DNA of 64,000 nucleotides from Ditylenchus dipsaci (GCA_004194705.1 SADC01001277.1:951640-1015639); one strand, 5' to 3'. Shown: positions 23,866-35,662, counted from the stretch's first letter. Numbers and translations: made by a program. Notes: generated by a model not told the origin, from the sequence alone.

Positions 23866-26800
23866 TTATTCATTGCTGTCAACGATTACAAAATCATCAT
23901 CACCGGCTGCTGGACTTTCTTCTTTAATTGTTTGCTTTTTATTGTCATGACGCCGACGACGAACTCTTGGGGATGGATTTAAAACGTCTTCTTCATCGGT
24001 TTTTGCTAAAAAAAATAAATGAATTCAAAAAGGTCGAATTTCTGCCCAAAATAAAGTTTTTTAATTATGGGGAGTATAAAAACTAACAATTTGATGTGCC
24101 TGGATCACTGTCTTCAGTTTGTTCGTCGGACGGATGATTCTCATCTTCTTCGGCTAGGTCTTGATCTGATGACTCTTCATTTACTAGCTGTTCTTCTGGT
24201 TCACTTTCATCGGTGGATTGCTTGTGTCTCCCCTTACCTCTTTTCTTTTCGCTCTCTGGACTTTTTTGTGAATCTGAAAATTTATATTTTGAAAATTCCA
24301 AAGTTAAAAACGCAGTGAGGAGAAAAGTGCAGGATTCTGAGTTGCAAATTTAGAAGTAATATCTTGCCTATTTCATCATTTGTATAATAATTTTCACCTT
24401 TTGTTTTTCTTTTCTGAGCTTTTTCCTTAGATATAAGTGGGCTGTTCTCATTTTCTGATTTCTTCAGTTTATTGGCATCGGCAGACGATGTAGAAGGAGC
24501 ATTAGTATCTTCATTCTTGTTTTCATCCACGACCGCGCTGCTAGAAGACTTTTTCTTATCTTTTGACTTCTTTTGTTGGCTGTGGAATCTCCGAAAAATC
24601 CACCGGGCACGTATTCTAAATTATTACCAATATTTTTTAATGTTTTGTTAAAACTATGTTCCAGAAAATAGCAAAGGCTATTTTAAAGACTTCAATCTAT
24701 TGCTAAAAAATTACACAGGTCCAAGAAGCATTTAATTTTATTAAATCTTGTTTTTTTAAAACTAGTTCTAAAACCCTGAAGCATATTTCTAAAATCATCA
24801 GGAATTTGTGCAATTTTTTGTTAACATTTTGCAATATTAAGTATTTATAATTTATAAATTTAAAAAAAGGCAATCGGCTTTTAAACATAAAGCCTAGGAT
24901 GTGCACCTTCTAGTCTACTCTTTAAAATTTAACCGTCTAATAAATTAACCGTCTAATAAAAAAAACCGTCTAATAAAGCGATGTTGTAATATTTTCCGTT
25001 TTATTTTTCATAAAGCATTCCTGGGATCTTTTCTAAATTTTTAATTAGATACATTTCTTTTGAAAAATTTACTGAAAAACTTACATCAGCTTTTTAAAGC
25101 AGAGGAACGTGTACGCATTCTTTTTGACAGTATTAGAGGTATATTGCCTTCTCAAACTTTAAAAGTGATCATTCGAGTAAAGGTAGATACCATGGTAAAA
25201 ATCGATTTTAAAAAGAAGCCGACGCTAGTGTCATATATTCCCTTTCCAAAAAGCGCTTTTGTCATTTTTCCCCATAATAACCTTAACTTTGGCTTTGGCC
25301 TATAGGTTAGGCTCAGGGCCTAGCCATTACTGATAAAGGCCGTGAATATTTTTCTTTGAGGGTCATATGATATATAAATTATTGGCAATTTGCAATCAAA
25401 TCATGCAGAAATTCTCAATGTTTTGAGAAGTATGATTTGAAATGCATTCTTAGTTTCAATAAATTACCATAAGTGTAGAAGGGCTTGAATGATTCAAAAA
25501 AGCCGCAATCTTCAGTCAAATTCGGTAGAACCCAGAGCTTGTGTCTTCCAACGGTGCACGCCCAAATTATGCAAAACAATATTGAGCGTGCTAAAGATAT
25601 AATTTATTTTATCACCTTTACTGAAACTATCTTTTAAAGTGTTTACCAAGAGCTAAACCGATTAAAACTCCAAAGCAGGCAATTCCAGTGACCGACAAGT
25701 AGTAGATGCCCAAGCGCAACCAGTCAGGCCATAGAGGGAATAAGCAACCAGCAATAGTGCCGAAAATGATTAGCACTCCAATCATTTTTTGAAGAACGAT
25801 GTGGGTCGAAGATCCAGACATACACATCGCTTGGATCTACTACAAAGCTCTGAATGTCATGAGCAATCAGCTTGACCTTCTTCTTTTTCTTCTTTTCTTC
25901 TTCCTGTACAAAAAATTAAAATTTTATAATGAGAAGTTGGTGAAATTTCAGTAACTTTCTACAAATCTATGTCCTATATGTAAGCGGGTACTTTAAATAA
26001 AGCATCTTAGTCTTTTTAACTGGAACTCCAGACTGTGAGAGGAAGCTAAAAGAATTTAACGCAGAACATGATTCTGCAAAATATTTTACAAAAAAGCCGA
26101 CTTGGCTTAAGATTTCAACCAAATTCTGAATGGCGTCCAATGAGACTAGAGTATGTTCAGAAAATAAGCTGGTAAAGATATTTTATGGACGAATTTTCGT
26201 GTTCAGGTCCAATTTTTACTAATTTTTACAAATTTATGTCAGGTATCTCAGAAAAATTTCTCTAATAATGCTCTCGATTTAACGTCACCCAATATATTTT
26301 GGGATGAATTTTACAATTTCAAACTTATTTATTCTTAAAATTCTTTTTTGTCTCTTTTTCTTTCCATTTATGCTCTTTTTTACTTTTCAAAGGCACACAA
26401 GTGTTCCAAAAAATTCTTTTTGACATGGGCAAAACAAATGTGTCAGAAAAAGTTTGAACACCTTGCATGCTCAAATTTAATAGATCCTCGATTTAACGAC
26501 GCCATACAGGCTTTTTCGTCTGATAACCTTGATTCAACGTCACCCTGCATTTAACGTCACCCTGGATTTAACGTCATTCTAAGGGTTATCGCAGGGGTGA
26601 CGTTAAATCGAGCCATCTCTAATAACCAGTCCAATTTTTACTAATTTTTACAAATGTATGTCAGGTATCTCAGAAAAATTTCTCTAATAATCCCACTACG
26701 TTTCCGACTGACTATGCAAATGGAATTTATAAAAAAAATTGCTCAACACCAAATCCCTACCCTATTTCTTTTAGGCAAAACGTACACTTGGCAAATTTCA

Positions 26801-29800
26801 ACATCGCCAATTTTTTTTGCAAATTTTGTTTTCTTTGAATATCCACTATCCAGAAAATACGGTTACAGTGAACCTCGATTTAACGTCACCCCTGGAATAA
26901 CCCCTTAGAATGACGTTAAATCCAGGGTGACGTTAAATTAGGGTGACATTGAATCAAGGTTTTCAGACGAAAAAGCCTGTATGGCGTCGTTAAATCGAAT
27001 TTCTATTAAATTTGAGCATGCAAGGTGTTCAAACTTTTTCTGACACATTTGTTTTGCCCATGTCAAAAAGAATTTTTGGAACACTTGTGTGCCTTTGAAA
27101 AGTAAAAAAGAGCATAAATGAGCAGAAAAAGAGACAAAAAAAAGAATTTTAAGAATAAATAAGTTTGAAATTGTAAAATTCATCCCAAAATATATTGGGT
27201 GACGTTAAATCGAGAGCATATTAAAGATATGGGACCATCTCAAGGAATGACGTTAAATCAGGGGTCTGCTTTACTAGATTTCAGATCTAATTAACCAAAT
27301 CGGCTCTGGGCTGACGTTAAATCGGGGTGACGTTAAATCGAGAGTTGACTGTATCGGAGTTTACTTATTGTTAAATGCGATTATAAAATCAGTTAATAAA
27401 AACCTGTTTGTCATGTTCACCAGCCTTGTTGTCCTCTTCCTTAGCTTCCTCTGCATCTGCTTCTTCATCAGCATTTTCAGCAACTGGCTTGGGATCTGCC
27501 TTTTCCTTGCCTTTGCCAGGTTTAGGCTTTGGCGAGTCATGTTTTGGCTTTGGAGATTTGGTGAGCTCTTTCATGTTGGAACCAGAGCCCTTCTTTTTCT
27601 CATCCAGAACAGATTTGTCTTTCTTTTTCAAAACCACTTTTTTGGCTCGGAAGAACAGGCCTCTCTCTAGCAAACTTTGCAAAAAGTCTTCAGCTTCGTA
27701 ATTGTTGTTGAATTTAGGAGCTTTAGCTTTAGCGCCATATTTCTTAGATTCCACTAGCAGATCTACAGCTTTCTTGCCTACAAACAAGTTCTACAGTGAT
27801 TTAGAATGAACAAGGCCTTACTACCCGAAAAGTAGTGCACTTCATTGCCTTCAAACATGGTAGAGTTGTCAGGGCAATTAAAGCGAATGAACCGGGCAAT
27901 AGCATCCTCTTCTTTAGTCAGCTTAGTTGGGGCAGCTTCATTCTAAAAAAGAAAATCTAATACTTGAAAAATATTAAAATAGAACATGTTGCTTTATCCA
28001 TTTTTCGTGCTTATTTTGTAGCTCTGGTTTTATCAGCCCAAATAATAATGAATGATTGTCAACACATCCAAAAGAAGATATAAAAAGTTAAGCCAACCCA
28101 AATTTTTTTTGGCTCTAAATGAGAATAGTACCTTGCCTTAATTCTTCTTGTTTTAGTTGTTATGGTTTGATCTTAGGCACAAGGTATGCTAGTGTATATT
28201 AGGAAGAAATCAATCCTAAGCTTTATTCATACATACGCTGGACTACGCTGTGCTTAAGACTATGCACAAGCTAAAAAGTCATTTCGGGTATACAGAATAA
28301 AAATTGCCTGATATAGATGCAAGCTTTGGCGCTTTTCCCCTTTTAATAATTTAGGCTTGAGTTTAGGTTTAAGCCCTTAGATCTTAGGCTTAGGTTCAGG
28401 GCCTGGCCATTACTAAAATCATCTTTTGCATGAGTTTTTGTTTTCAAAAATATGGGTTATAGGTACCCTAAAAGATTATTGGTAGGGGTAAAACCGAGTA
28501 GTTTTTTGGGAGGGCTAAAAACGAGCAGCCTCCAGGTTTTTTTATTATAATAATAACTGCATTAAAATATTTATTATTCTTTAGCGCTATTTGCAGAATC
28601 CGGTACGTTCTATGTCTCGATTTTTCTAGACCCCTATTTTATATGCCTTAGTACTCTCATTTTTTGGCTACTGCTTATATCTATGGTAGGCTAAGTAGGT
28701 AAAGGACATGCTCTACTTTTGCTTTCATTACGGCAAACTTACTTGAGGCTGTGCTTACATAAGCTGGCCTACCCTGAATCTAATCAGAAGTCTAAAAACA
28801 AAAAACTAAAGGAAAACAAACTATCCTATTGCGGAAAGAAGGCTTCATAAAAGCACGAAAAATGCTCTCACCGTATTTTCTCTAACTAGGCCCCCTCTAA
28901 TAAGGCGGCCTTATCGACTTTGTTCATTTCATTTTTTTAACTCGCACGAGCTCTACCGATCCCGCTTTTCAGATTTTCGATCTTCACACAAAAATTTTGA
29001 GATCGACCTAAAATGTTTGCGATTTTTGGGCAGCCAAAAAATAAGGCGGCCGGCTGCCTTAATAAAGGAAATACGGTATATTCCGCCTCCACTTACTAAA
29101 GGGTTGATCAGCAAGATCAACGGACCGTATGTCCTCTAATAATTGTATTTATTTTGATAAGCCCAAAAATCTAAAAAATTTCAGGTCGGTCTCAAAGACC
29201 TTCGGTGCTCAAACAGAATCGAAAAAAACGGAATATGTAGAGTAAGTTAAGAACATGCGGTGCATGCACATGTAAAGCAACGGTGTTAAATACTTGTTCC
29301 GTTTCAAATATAGGTCCTCAAAGCTGAGGTCAGGTTATTAGAAAAAATATACCGTATATTCTCGATTAGAAGGCCCCTCTCTAATAGAAGGCCCCTCTCT
29401 AATAGAAGGCCCCCTTGAGGACCTATATATCAGCCTAGAAAAAGAAATTCGCAAATCTGTTTTTCGCGTTTTCTTAGTTAACACGAGCTTACCTGATTCC
29501 ACTTTTAAAATTTTGGTTGAGCACGCAAAAATCTCAAAATCGACCCAAATTTTTTCCGACTTTTTTAGGGTTGAAAAATAGAAGGCCCGGGCCTTCTAAT
29601 AGAGAATATACGGTAGACGCTTTTTAGATATACCAAACTAGAGATGATACCGGGACGGGACGGGACGGGTCAATTCCCGACCGACCGGAGAATTTTTGGC
29701 CCTTGTCCCGTCCCGAGCGTCCCGCCCGGAATTTTTTTCTGACTGTCCCGTCCCGGTGTCCCGTCCGAAAAAATCCGCTGTCCCGTCGTCCCGTCCCGGA

Positions 29801-31384
29801 ATTTTTTTTTGTCAAATTCTGTCCCGTCCCGTCCCGAAAAATTTCAATGCATCAACTTATTGTTTGAGGATGCAATTACATGTGGAAAATCGAATTTAAG
29901 TAGGAGCGAAAATCAGAAGTTGTTCTTTTCGGAAACTAACTCGATAATGTTATTAGTTAAATTTTAAAGTTAGTAAGCTTGATCTTTTAGCAAATTTAAC
30001 CAACATGTCAAACGTCTGGAAGATCAACCTCTTTAAGAAGATATCCTCGGAGTTGACGGCCTGCAAGAAATGCGATCCCACAGTTTTCCTCAAGATGACG
30101 GATGGCAGTACTAAGCTTTTACGCAAGCATATCGAGATCCACGCGGAGGAGGCGGCGATATTTAAGAAGCTGGAGGAGGGAATACCGACCGTGCCGATGG
30201 ATATTTTTGTAAACAAGGAAAAGAAAAAGGGTATGTTTCTGAAAAAGCGTGTTCGATTTTAATTTTATTTATGCTTTAGACTCGGCCAGCCTCTTGGACA
30301 GGATCAAGGAGGAGTGTCAAGAACAAGATCGTGGACATGTACAAGGTAATGTTTTAATGACGATAATGCGATTAACTTGCTAACCGACGATTTAGATCTA
30401 GCGTCACCCTCTCCGAAGAGAATCAAGCAGGCTTCCTTCTTTGACGATGATGATGTTGACGAAAAAGAGCAGTCTTCACAAGCGGCAGGAATAGAAGCGG
30501 AGATTATAGCCTACTCGAAGTTGAAGCGACTGCCTTCGGCGTCCGACCCATTGGAGTACTGGGAGGTAAGAACCGCTGAGATTGTATTTGGTTACTTTTG
30601 CTAACATAGATGCTTCAGGAGAACCGGATGGCATTTCCAATGCTTGCAAAGCTTGCGCAGAAGTACTTGTCAGCCCCCGCAACCAGTGTCGCCAGTGAGT
30701 CGGTTTTTTCCCTCGCGCGAGATGTCTACGATTATCGGCGGACGAACTTGGACCCGGAGAAGGCCGAGATGTTGATGTTCCTCAATCGCAATTTGTTCAT
30801 GAGGTAGAAGTAAATCAAGTTGAAGTTGTTGGTTTTGTTTGATGATGGTTGTTTGAATAAATAATTTACGGATCATAAATTGCGATAACTTAGTCCTGAA
30901 CGGAAAATTTTCAGTCCCGTCCCGTAGATTTCTATGTCCCGTGAGTCCCGCTCGAAATTTTTTGTCTGCGTATCCCGTCTCGGTGTCCCGTCCCGGGAAT
31001 TCGCTGTCCCGACGTCCCGTCCCGGAATTTTTTTTGTCAAATTGTGTCCCGTCCCGTCCCGAAAATGTCTTTTCATCATCTCTATACCAAACCCACATAA
31101 ATTTTTTTCATAAAGTTTTGCAACATCACATAGAGCTTAATTTTTGATTTATCAAAACTTAGAATAGTGAGTTTTGAGTTTTTAATGTGATTTTGGGTCG
31201 TCATGTGGTTTTCGAAAATGTTTTGACAAAGTTAATTTTACGTGGGTATATCCAACAAAATTTGAGCAATTAAGTTTTTAGTAAATTAATTTTTTTACTT
31301 TAGCTTGAGCTAATATATTTTTGTTTGTATTAACATCAAAAATTTTCTTACCTTTCCTTTCTTTTTGTTTTTTCTGTCAGCCAT
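23866..31384 (-). CDS. SEC62: SEC62, ER protein-translocation membrane protein
   Basis: Exons 31384-31352 ([11 protein letters not shown]), 27942-27825, 27777-27404, 25903-25647, 24615-24398, 24273-24088, 24005-23866. SEC62 works with SEC61/SEC63 in post-translational import into the ER. Family features seen: RFIRFNCP and EVHYFSGKKAVD in the N-terminal domain, a Lys-rich linker, VYVWIFDP just before the first membrane segment, LFPLWP in the loop and GIYYLSV before the second membrane segment, then an acidic tail ending [11 protein letters not shown]. Exon 4 changes frame between VYVWIFDP and the first membrane segment; one extra C near 25803 and one extra A near 25785 restore it. The 4/5 junction is one base out of phase too. 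The usual ..GG..HFW.LPNLT.DVGF segment after the second membrane helix was not found. It is convergent with the coiled-coil gene (1.4 kb apart). Confidence 0.9.
26270..27240. repeat. large imperfect palindrome of GATTTAACGTCACC-type sequence in a SEC62 intron
   Basis: The left arm 26270-26560 and right arm 26960-27215 are complementary through CATTTATGCTCTTTTTTACT, GGCACACAAGTGTTCC and ACCTTGCATGCTCAAATTTA. It overlaps the complete-ended copy at 26874-27353, so at least two related insertions have recombined or nested. Confidence 0.7.
26874..27353. mobile_element. TA-flanked palindromic element, GATTTAACGTCACC type
   Basis: Starts TACAGTGAACCTCGATTTAA and ends TTAAATCGAGAGTTGACTGT-A. Multiple internal GACGTTAAATC copies. 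In the SEC62 intron 25904-27403. Confidence 0.75.
28870..29077. mobile_element. ACCGTAT-family palindromic element, copy 5
   Basis: Left ACCGTATTTTCTCTAACTAG followed by GCCCCCTCTAATAAGGCGGC; right GCCGGCTGCCTTAATAAAGG then AAATACGGT. The centre carries the family core (CACGAGCTCTACCGATCCCG). In the first SEC62 intron. Confidence 0.78.
29351..29614. mobile_element. ACCGTAT-family palindromic element, copy 6
   Basis: Left ACCGTATATTCTCGATTAGA then AGGCCC; right GGGCCTTCTAATAGAGAATA then TACGGT. A further diverged copy seems to precede it at about 29123-29350. It ends 17 bp before the hAT target duplication. Confidence 0.8.
29639..31084 (+). mobile_element. hAT transposon, complete ends, 8-bp target duplication
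   Basis: The element begins TAGAGATGAT and ends ATCATCTCTA, and is flanked by the perfect 8-bp direct repeat TACCAAAC (29631-29638 and 31085-31092). Subterminal regions at both ends are arrays of the GTCCCGTCCCG motif in opposite orientation (29650-29850 and 30905-31060). It lies in the first intron of SEC62. At 1,446 bp it is shorter than an autonomous hAT and carries an internally deleted transposase gene. Confidence 0.93.
30005..30807 (+). CDS. hAT transposase derivative: BED-like zinc finger plus C-terminal dimerisation domain
   Basis: Four exons, 30005-30230, 30280-30345, 30396-30565 and 30619-30807, join in phase with no stop to give 216 residues. The N-terminal part has CKKC followed by HIEIH, a BED-type C-x2-C...H-x3-H arrangement that binds transposon ends. 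The C-terminal part has [36 protein letters not shown] and a terminal MLMFLNRNL, which are the hATC dimerisation block. The RNase-H-like catalytic core (normally several hundred residues between these) is missing. All introns and the stop are intact, so the product could be made; it could not cut DNA but might bind ends and dimerise. Whether it is expressed is unknown. Confidence 0.85.
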
Positions 31385-32275
31385 TGTTCCTGTAAAAAGT
31401 TAAGGTTGGCAAAAGTAAAGCTCAAAACATAACAAAGTAAATTTATTCGAATAGGTAAAAATAAATATCACGAGATTATAATAAGACTTTACTAGACGAG
31501 CGTCTGTCAAATATCGAACAAGAGCATTTTTTTTCTTTTATTATTTAGATTCGTTTTAACTGATCTTTAAGAAGGTGTTAATTGATCGGAAGCGAAGACA
31601 AAGAAAATTTTCGAACAAAGAGTTTTTATAGTGCGAATAAGGCAGAAGAATCGGGAACACACAAAAGAAATCGGCGGTAACACGCACATAAAAATAAACA
31701 CATATAACGTGAAAAACCAGAGAGGCAAAGACAACAAGACGATTTACAACAAGGTTATCCTGCTAGGACTATAAATATTTTGAACTAATATTTGTCAAAC
31801 AATTTTTATGTTGTAAATGTGGATAAACCGTGTAATGCTAATAAAACCAAAAATTAATGCTGCAAGGGAGTCAGAAAACTTTCAAAAGCGCTAAAAATTT
31901 CGTTTGCAAATTGTTAATTTATGTTGTGAATTTTCAAAAAAATTCGGAAAAAAAACCCGTCAAAAATTCGGAAACTAACAATTTTTTTATTAAAACTTTT
32001 AAATTCTAGAGACAGGAGAGAATTTCAACCTCCGAAAACTGCTAAAATTGCTAAAAACTCTTTTCGACTCGACACGTCAAACGTCAAATTAGTGAAAGTA
32101 TGTGATCTGGTAGAGTAGGTAGGTGGCAAGTTCGTCGAATTTCGAAAAATCTCTTTTTTGACCCGGTTTGACACTCATATTTGGCATAACTATTGATAAA
32201 AACAACGCTTTAGACGACATTTTTATAGCAATCAATTTCTCGGTAAGTGCCACACGGGGACGTTTTGAGTGCTAA
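31385..32275. other. SEC62 upstream region, no other gene seen
   Basis: AT-rich. It probably contains the SEC62 promoter; no clear core element is recognisable. The 47-bp direct repeat copy at 32086-32132 is its only distinctive part. Confidence 0.45.
32086..32132 (+). repeat. 47-bp direct repeat, copy 1
   Basis: AAATTAGTGAAAGTATGTGA...GGTGGCAAGTT is identical to 33008-33054. One copy lies outside and one inside the element that starts at 32285. Confidence 0.85.
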
Positions 32276-32632
32276 CAGAACATGGGCTACCAGACAAATT
32301 CTAATATTTTTAGAGTTTGTCGCGCGACATTTCTAATATTTTTATATTTTAAAATCCTAATATTTTTCTAATATTTCTAATATTTAAAAAAAAATTCTAT
32401 CAGTTAATTTGAGTCTTTGTACTACGTTTTCAAAAAAAACCTACTATAAGCAATGAAAAAATTCACGAGACTGAGATGCTCTTCGGCAACAAATGTGATT
32501 TCTTCACATATAAAGACCACAAAAATAACAAACCTTTACATATCAATATTCGACTCAGTGATATCTCGCGCTGATACAAACTTTATTGACAACGGAGAAT
32601 AACATGTATAAGCTAACATGCCCAATGAACAA

Positions 32633-32940
32633 CTATATTTCAACACTACCTTCCTCTTCTAGTTCCTCTTCATCACTTTTTTCAATATCGTCGAAATCTG
32701 GATGGAATCCTTTTGCGTACCACACGCTTTCTTGCACAGTAGAAATGAGACTAATTCATCAAAGTTCGGAACTTCATTGGACGGCTTTTCTTCCCATTCT
32801 ACTAGCAGAGCATGCACCAATTGCTCCGACGTCAGCTGAGATTCACGGACCATACGGAACTGTTCCTCAGGAACAAACACGTGGATGCGCGAGGAAGTCA
32901 GTGTTCGCATATAGGAAAAAGCACTCCGCTGTAGCCACAT
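32633..32940 (-). CDS. unidentified acidic-tailed protein, cargo of the 9-bp-duplication element
   Basis: Reading from 32940, the frame gives HVFVPEEQFRMVRESQ, SEQLVHALLVEWEEKP and NFDELVSF; with one extra T at 32743-32745 it continues TVQESVWYAKGFHPDFDDI and a strongly acidic end (SDEEELEEEGSVEI, stop 32635-32633). Without that base it ends early at 32659. The composition and acidic tail look like a real protein. The exon may start at an acceptor (GGCTACAG) near 32923 rather than at the first ATG, so the N-terminus could lie upstream on the minus strand. Family not recognised. It lies wholly inside the element 32285-34936. Confidence 0.5.
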
Positions 32941-33007
32941 AAAACAAACATCAAACTTTCATTTAACTACAATTTCTGTATTTTTCACACCCTTTTTTGT
33001 CTTGAAA

Positions 33008-33054
33008 AAATTAGTGAAAGTATGTGATCTGGTAGAGTAGGTAGGTGGCAAGTT
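33008..33054 (+). repeat. 47-bp direct repeat, copy 2
   Basis: Identical to 32086-32132, just upstream (on the minus strand) of the ORF at 32633-32940. It is followed by degenerate GTAGGTGGCC-like repeats to about 33130. Confidence 0.85.
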
Positions 33055-34109
33055 AGGATGGTTAGGTGGCCAGGTAGAGTAGGTAAATGGCCACGTGATT
33101 ATCCCCCAAGTACCGGGAAGGTACCCCAAACACGTGGATGCACCCGAACCATCAGGATAGAGCCCGAGGCACTTTGATAAGCCAAAATAACTAGGATGGA
33201 GCCCGAACCACTTAGATACACCAAAACCCCGACCAGAAAATTAATTCAAAAAGCAACATTATTCGCTATTTACAAAGTTTTTTTGTGAAATAAAAGGTTG
33301 TTATTGTATTCCTCTAATAGAAAACATGGGTTCATATGTTTTTTTTACATCCTGACAAGGGCTTTATAATAGAAGAGAGCTCTTGTGTATTTCGACCATA
33401 CCGCTCCGTTAATAACATCCGTTAACATTAATACTCATTGCATCGAACTCTAATAAACAGCAAAACAACGTGTATCGCAAGTAGCGGCTCTACCGAGAGA
33501 TGTTTTCACGTTCACTAAATACGGGAACAACCTACCTGTGGTCCCCTACTGGAAAGGCTGCTAATATGAAATGAATAAAACACCCAACTTTTATTTAACT
33601 TTCATTTTTATGATGCAGAGTCATATCAAAAAAGGGCTTAACATCTTTTGAAAGTAGCAGAAAGAGTTTTACAAAACCAAACAGCTTTCCAAAAATTTGC
33701 AGGGCAGACAAAAGTCCAGACTTAACGCCGAGTTCAGCGCAAAAAATTTAAAATAAAAAATAAGACCCCATTTTGAGCACAGAACTTATTTTTACAAGTT
33801 GATACCGAGTAAGACCATATTACGCTCTTTCCAGCCCTGTTCGTTTCTTGTTGCTGTATTTGGTTTTTAGACAAAAAGCTAATCTCTTGATCTTTGGAAT
33901 CACTTGAGCTTATCACAGCAAAACTAAAATAATTTAATAAAGTCAATTATCAGACTGCAGAGGCATGCACATACATAATTGAAATAACTGAAAAAAAGAT
34001 TTCTTTACAGAAAGACGCCGACAAAATTTTAAAAATATTAGAAAATGTCGCACGACAAATTCTGAAAATATTAGAAAATGTCGCGCGACAAATTCTAAAC
34101 GACATTTTC

Positions 34110-34866
34110 TGGCACTTGTGCACTTGGGGGGCCCCTTTTTTAGTCGACTGTGAACAGGGTTCGAACGCCTCTTAAGTAATTCTTATACGCTAAAAACGAT
34201 AAAAAAAGTACTTTCCAAACAATTTCCGCACTAAAAAGTTCGATTTTTGAAAAAAATTTGGTTACCAAAGGTCAACCGATTGCCTTGGTCCCCAAGCTAA
34301 TTATACCATAAAGGGTACCTAGATATTTTTAAAAAGACCGAAAAGATGGGATTGAACATAGTTTTGTTAGCTGGGGCCTACCGCATGAAAAAACTCTGGT
34401 ATGCATACTGTTTATATGCATCCAGAGTCACTTTCGAGTGATTTGGGTCTAAGGTATGTGGGTGTGCGCATCTCAACCCCAAGCAACCAAGCCCCTGCGC
34501 CCCCTTCGGGGGCGCAGGGGGCTTGGTTGGTTAGAGATGCGCGCACTCACTTACCTTAGACATGATTCCGAGAGAGACTCTTGATCATACATGCATTAAA
34601 GACTCTTTTTGCCAAGCTCCAGTGACCAAAACATGGTAGGATACCCTAATATAAGATATTTCACCTTAATACACAATATTTTACCTTGGGGGACCAAGGC
34701 AATCGGTTAACCTTTGGTAACCAAATTTTTTTCAAAAATCGAACTTTTTAGTGCGGAAATTGTTTGGAAAGTACTTTTTCATCGTTTTTAGCGTATAAGA
34801 ATTACTTAAGAGGCGTTCGAACCCTGTTCACAGTCGACTAAAAAAGGGGCCCCCAAGTGCACAAGT
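34110..34866. mobile_element. palindromic element with a strong central GC hairpin
   Basis: Ends CACTTGTGCACTTGGGGGGC and its complement near 34866. The arms run through GTTCGAACGCCTCTTAAGTA and GATTGCCTTGGTCCCC and their complements. The centre (34485-34530) folds into GCCCCTGCGCCCCC-TTCG-GGGGGCGCAGGGGC. A second copy of the central part is at 57966-58265. Confidence 0.8.
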
Positions 34867-35662
34867 ACCCATTTTCTAAAACATTAGAAAATGTCGCGCG
34901 ACAAATTCTAAAAATATTAGAATTTGTCTGGTAGCCCAGAACATGATGACGAGTGTCAAACAAATGAAAATTTGTCTACCGTAAAAGTTGAAGTGCATTT
35001 CCCCTACGAAAAGTATGAGTTCTCTAGCCGTAGACCAGGTTGGTGCATATTCAGAAAATCCCAATTACTTGCAATGTGGAGTGTGCTGGTCTTTCGCTGT
35101 GAAGAAATACCAAAGGTAACACTAACACCCCTAACTCATACCTGTTGTATTTGTAAAAAGTGCTAACCCACTGCGCTACATTAGGTTAAGTCTGAGGTTC
35201 GAATACTGGGCGTAACATAATTTTATTTATTGATGGCATCTAATTAGGCTGTTGGGTAAGACAGGTAGGTCTGCCAGTAAAGCGGGTAGTTATGCCATTT
35301 AAGGGAGTAAATGTTTCAGGGGAATGGGTAGGTATGTCAAAAGAGTTGATCAGATAGGATTCTTAAACACCGGTCAAGTACACCAATGACCTCATGGCTA
35401 ACTCAACCACTCAGATGGTACCCCAACTACCTAAAAAGTAGCCCAATCCCCCTCGAGGTTTTTGTCTCTTACCTGAAGGGTATCTTAACCACCTGAATGG
35501 GACCAAGTCAGCCGGAGGGTACCTTTTCCAAGGTATCCGGGTACTTCTTCCGTTGGGGGACAAAACTCAATTTTTTATTTTACACAACCTTATTCGCCGA
35601 TTCATTCTTCCAGGTATTTTAAACTTCAGGATCTTGAACCATGCCTAATATGTTTTCCTTAG

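Larger units (their letters stand above)
32285..34936. mobile_element. 2.65 kb TIR element with perfect 9-bp target duplication carrying a gene
   Basis: The ends are inverted repeats of about 62 bp beginning GGCTACCAGACAAATTCTAA. The flanks are the identical 9-mer CAGAACATG at 32276-32284 and 34937-34945. A 9-bp duplication is typical of Mutator-like and Merlin elements. Further copies of the GTCGCGCGACA palindrome lie near the right end (34060-34110, 34890). No transposase is seen inside. The interior carries a minus-strand ORF (32633-32940) and, near the right end, a separate palindromic insertion (34110-34866). Confidence 0.85.

Noticed and set aside
25627..25903. SEC62 as a pseudogene because of the frame change in exon 4
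   Set aside because: Both breaks are one-base deficits in C and A runs next to perfectly conserved motifs, and the same kind of deficit occurs in other genes here; assembly error is the simpler reading, though not proven.
27368..27701. Plus-strand ORFs of about 100 codons over SEC62 exon 3
   Set aside because: Antisense shadows of the Lys/Glu-rich SEC62 linker.
35150..35215. Possible tRNA gene with GTAGCGCAGTGGGTTAG-like A box and GGTTCGAATACTGGG B box
   Set aside because: The A-box word is on the minus strand while the B box reads on the plus strand; the order does not fit a tRNA on either strand.
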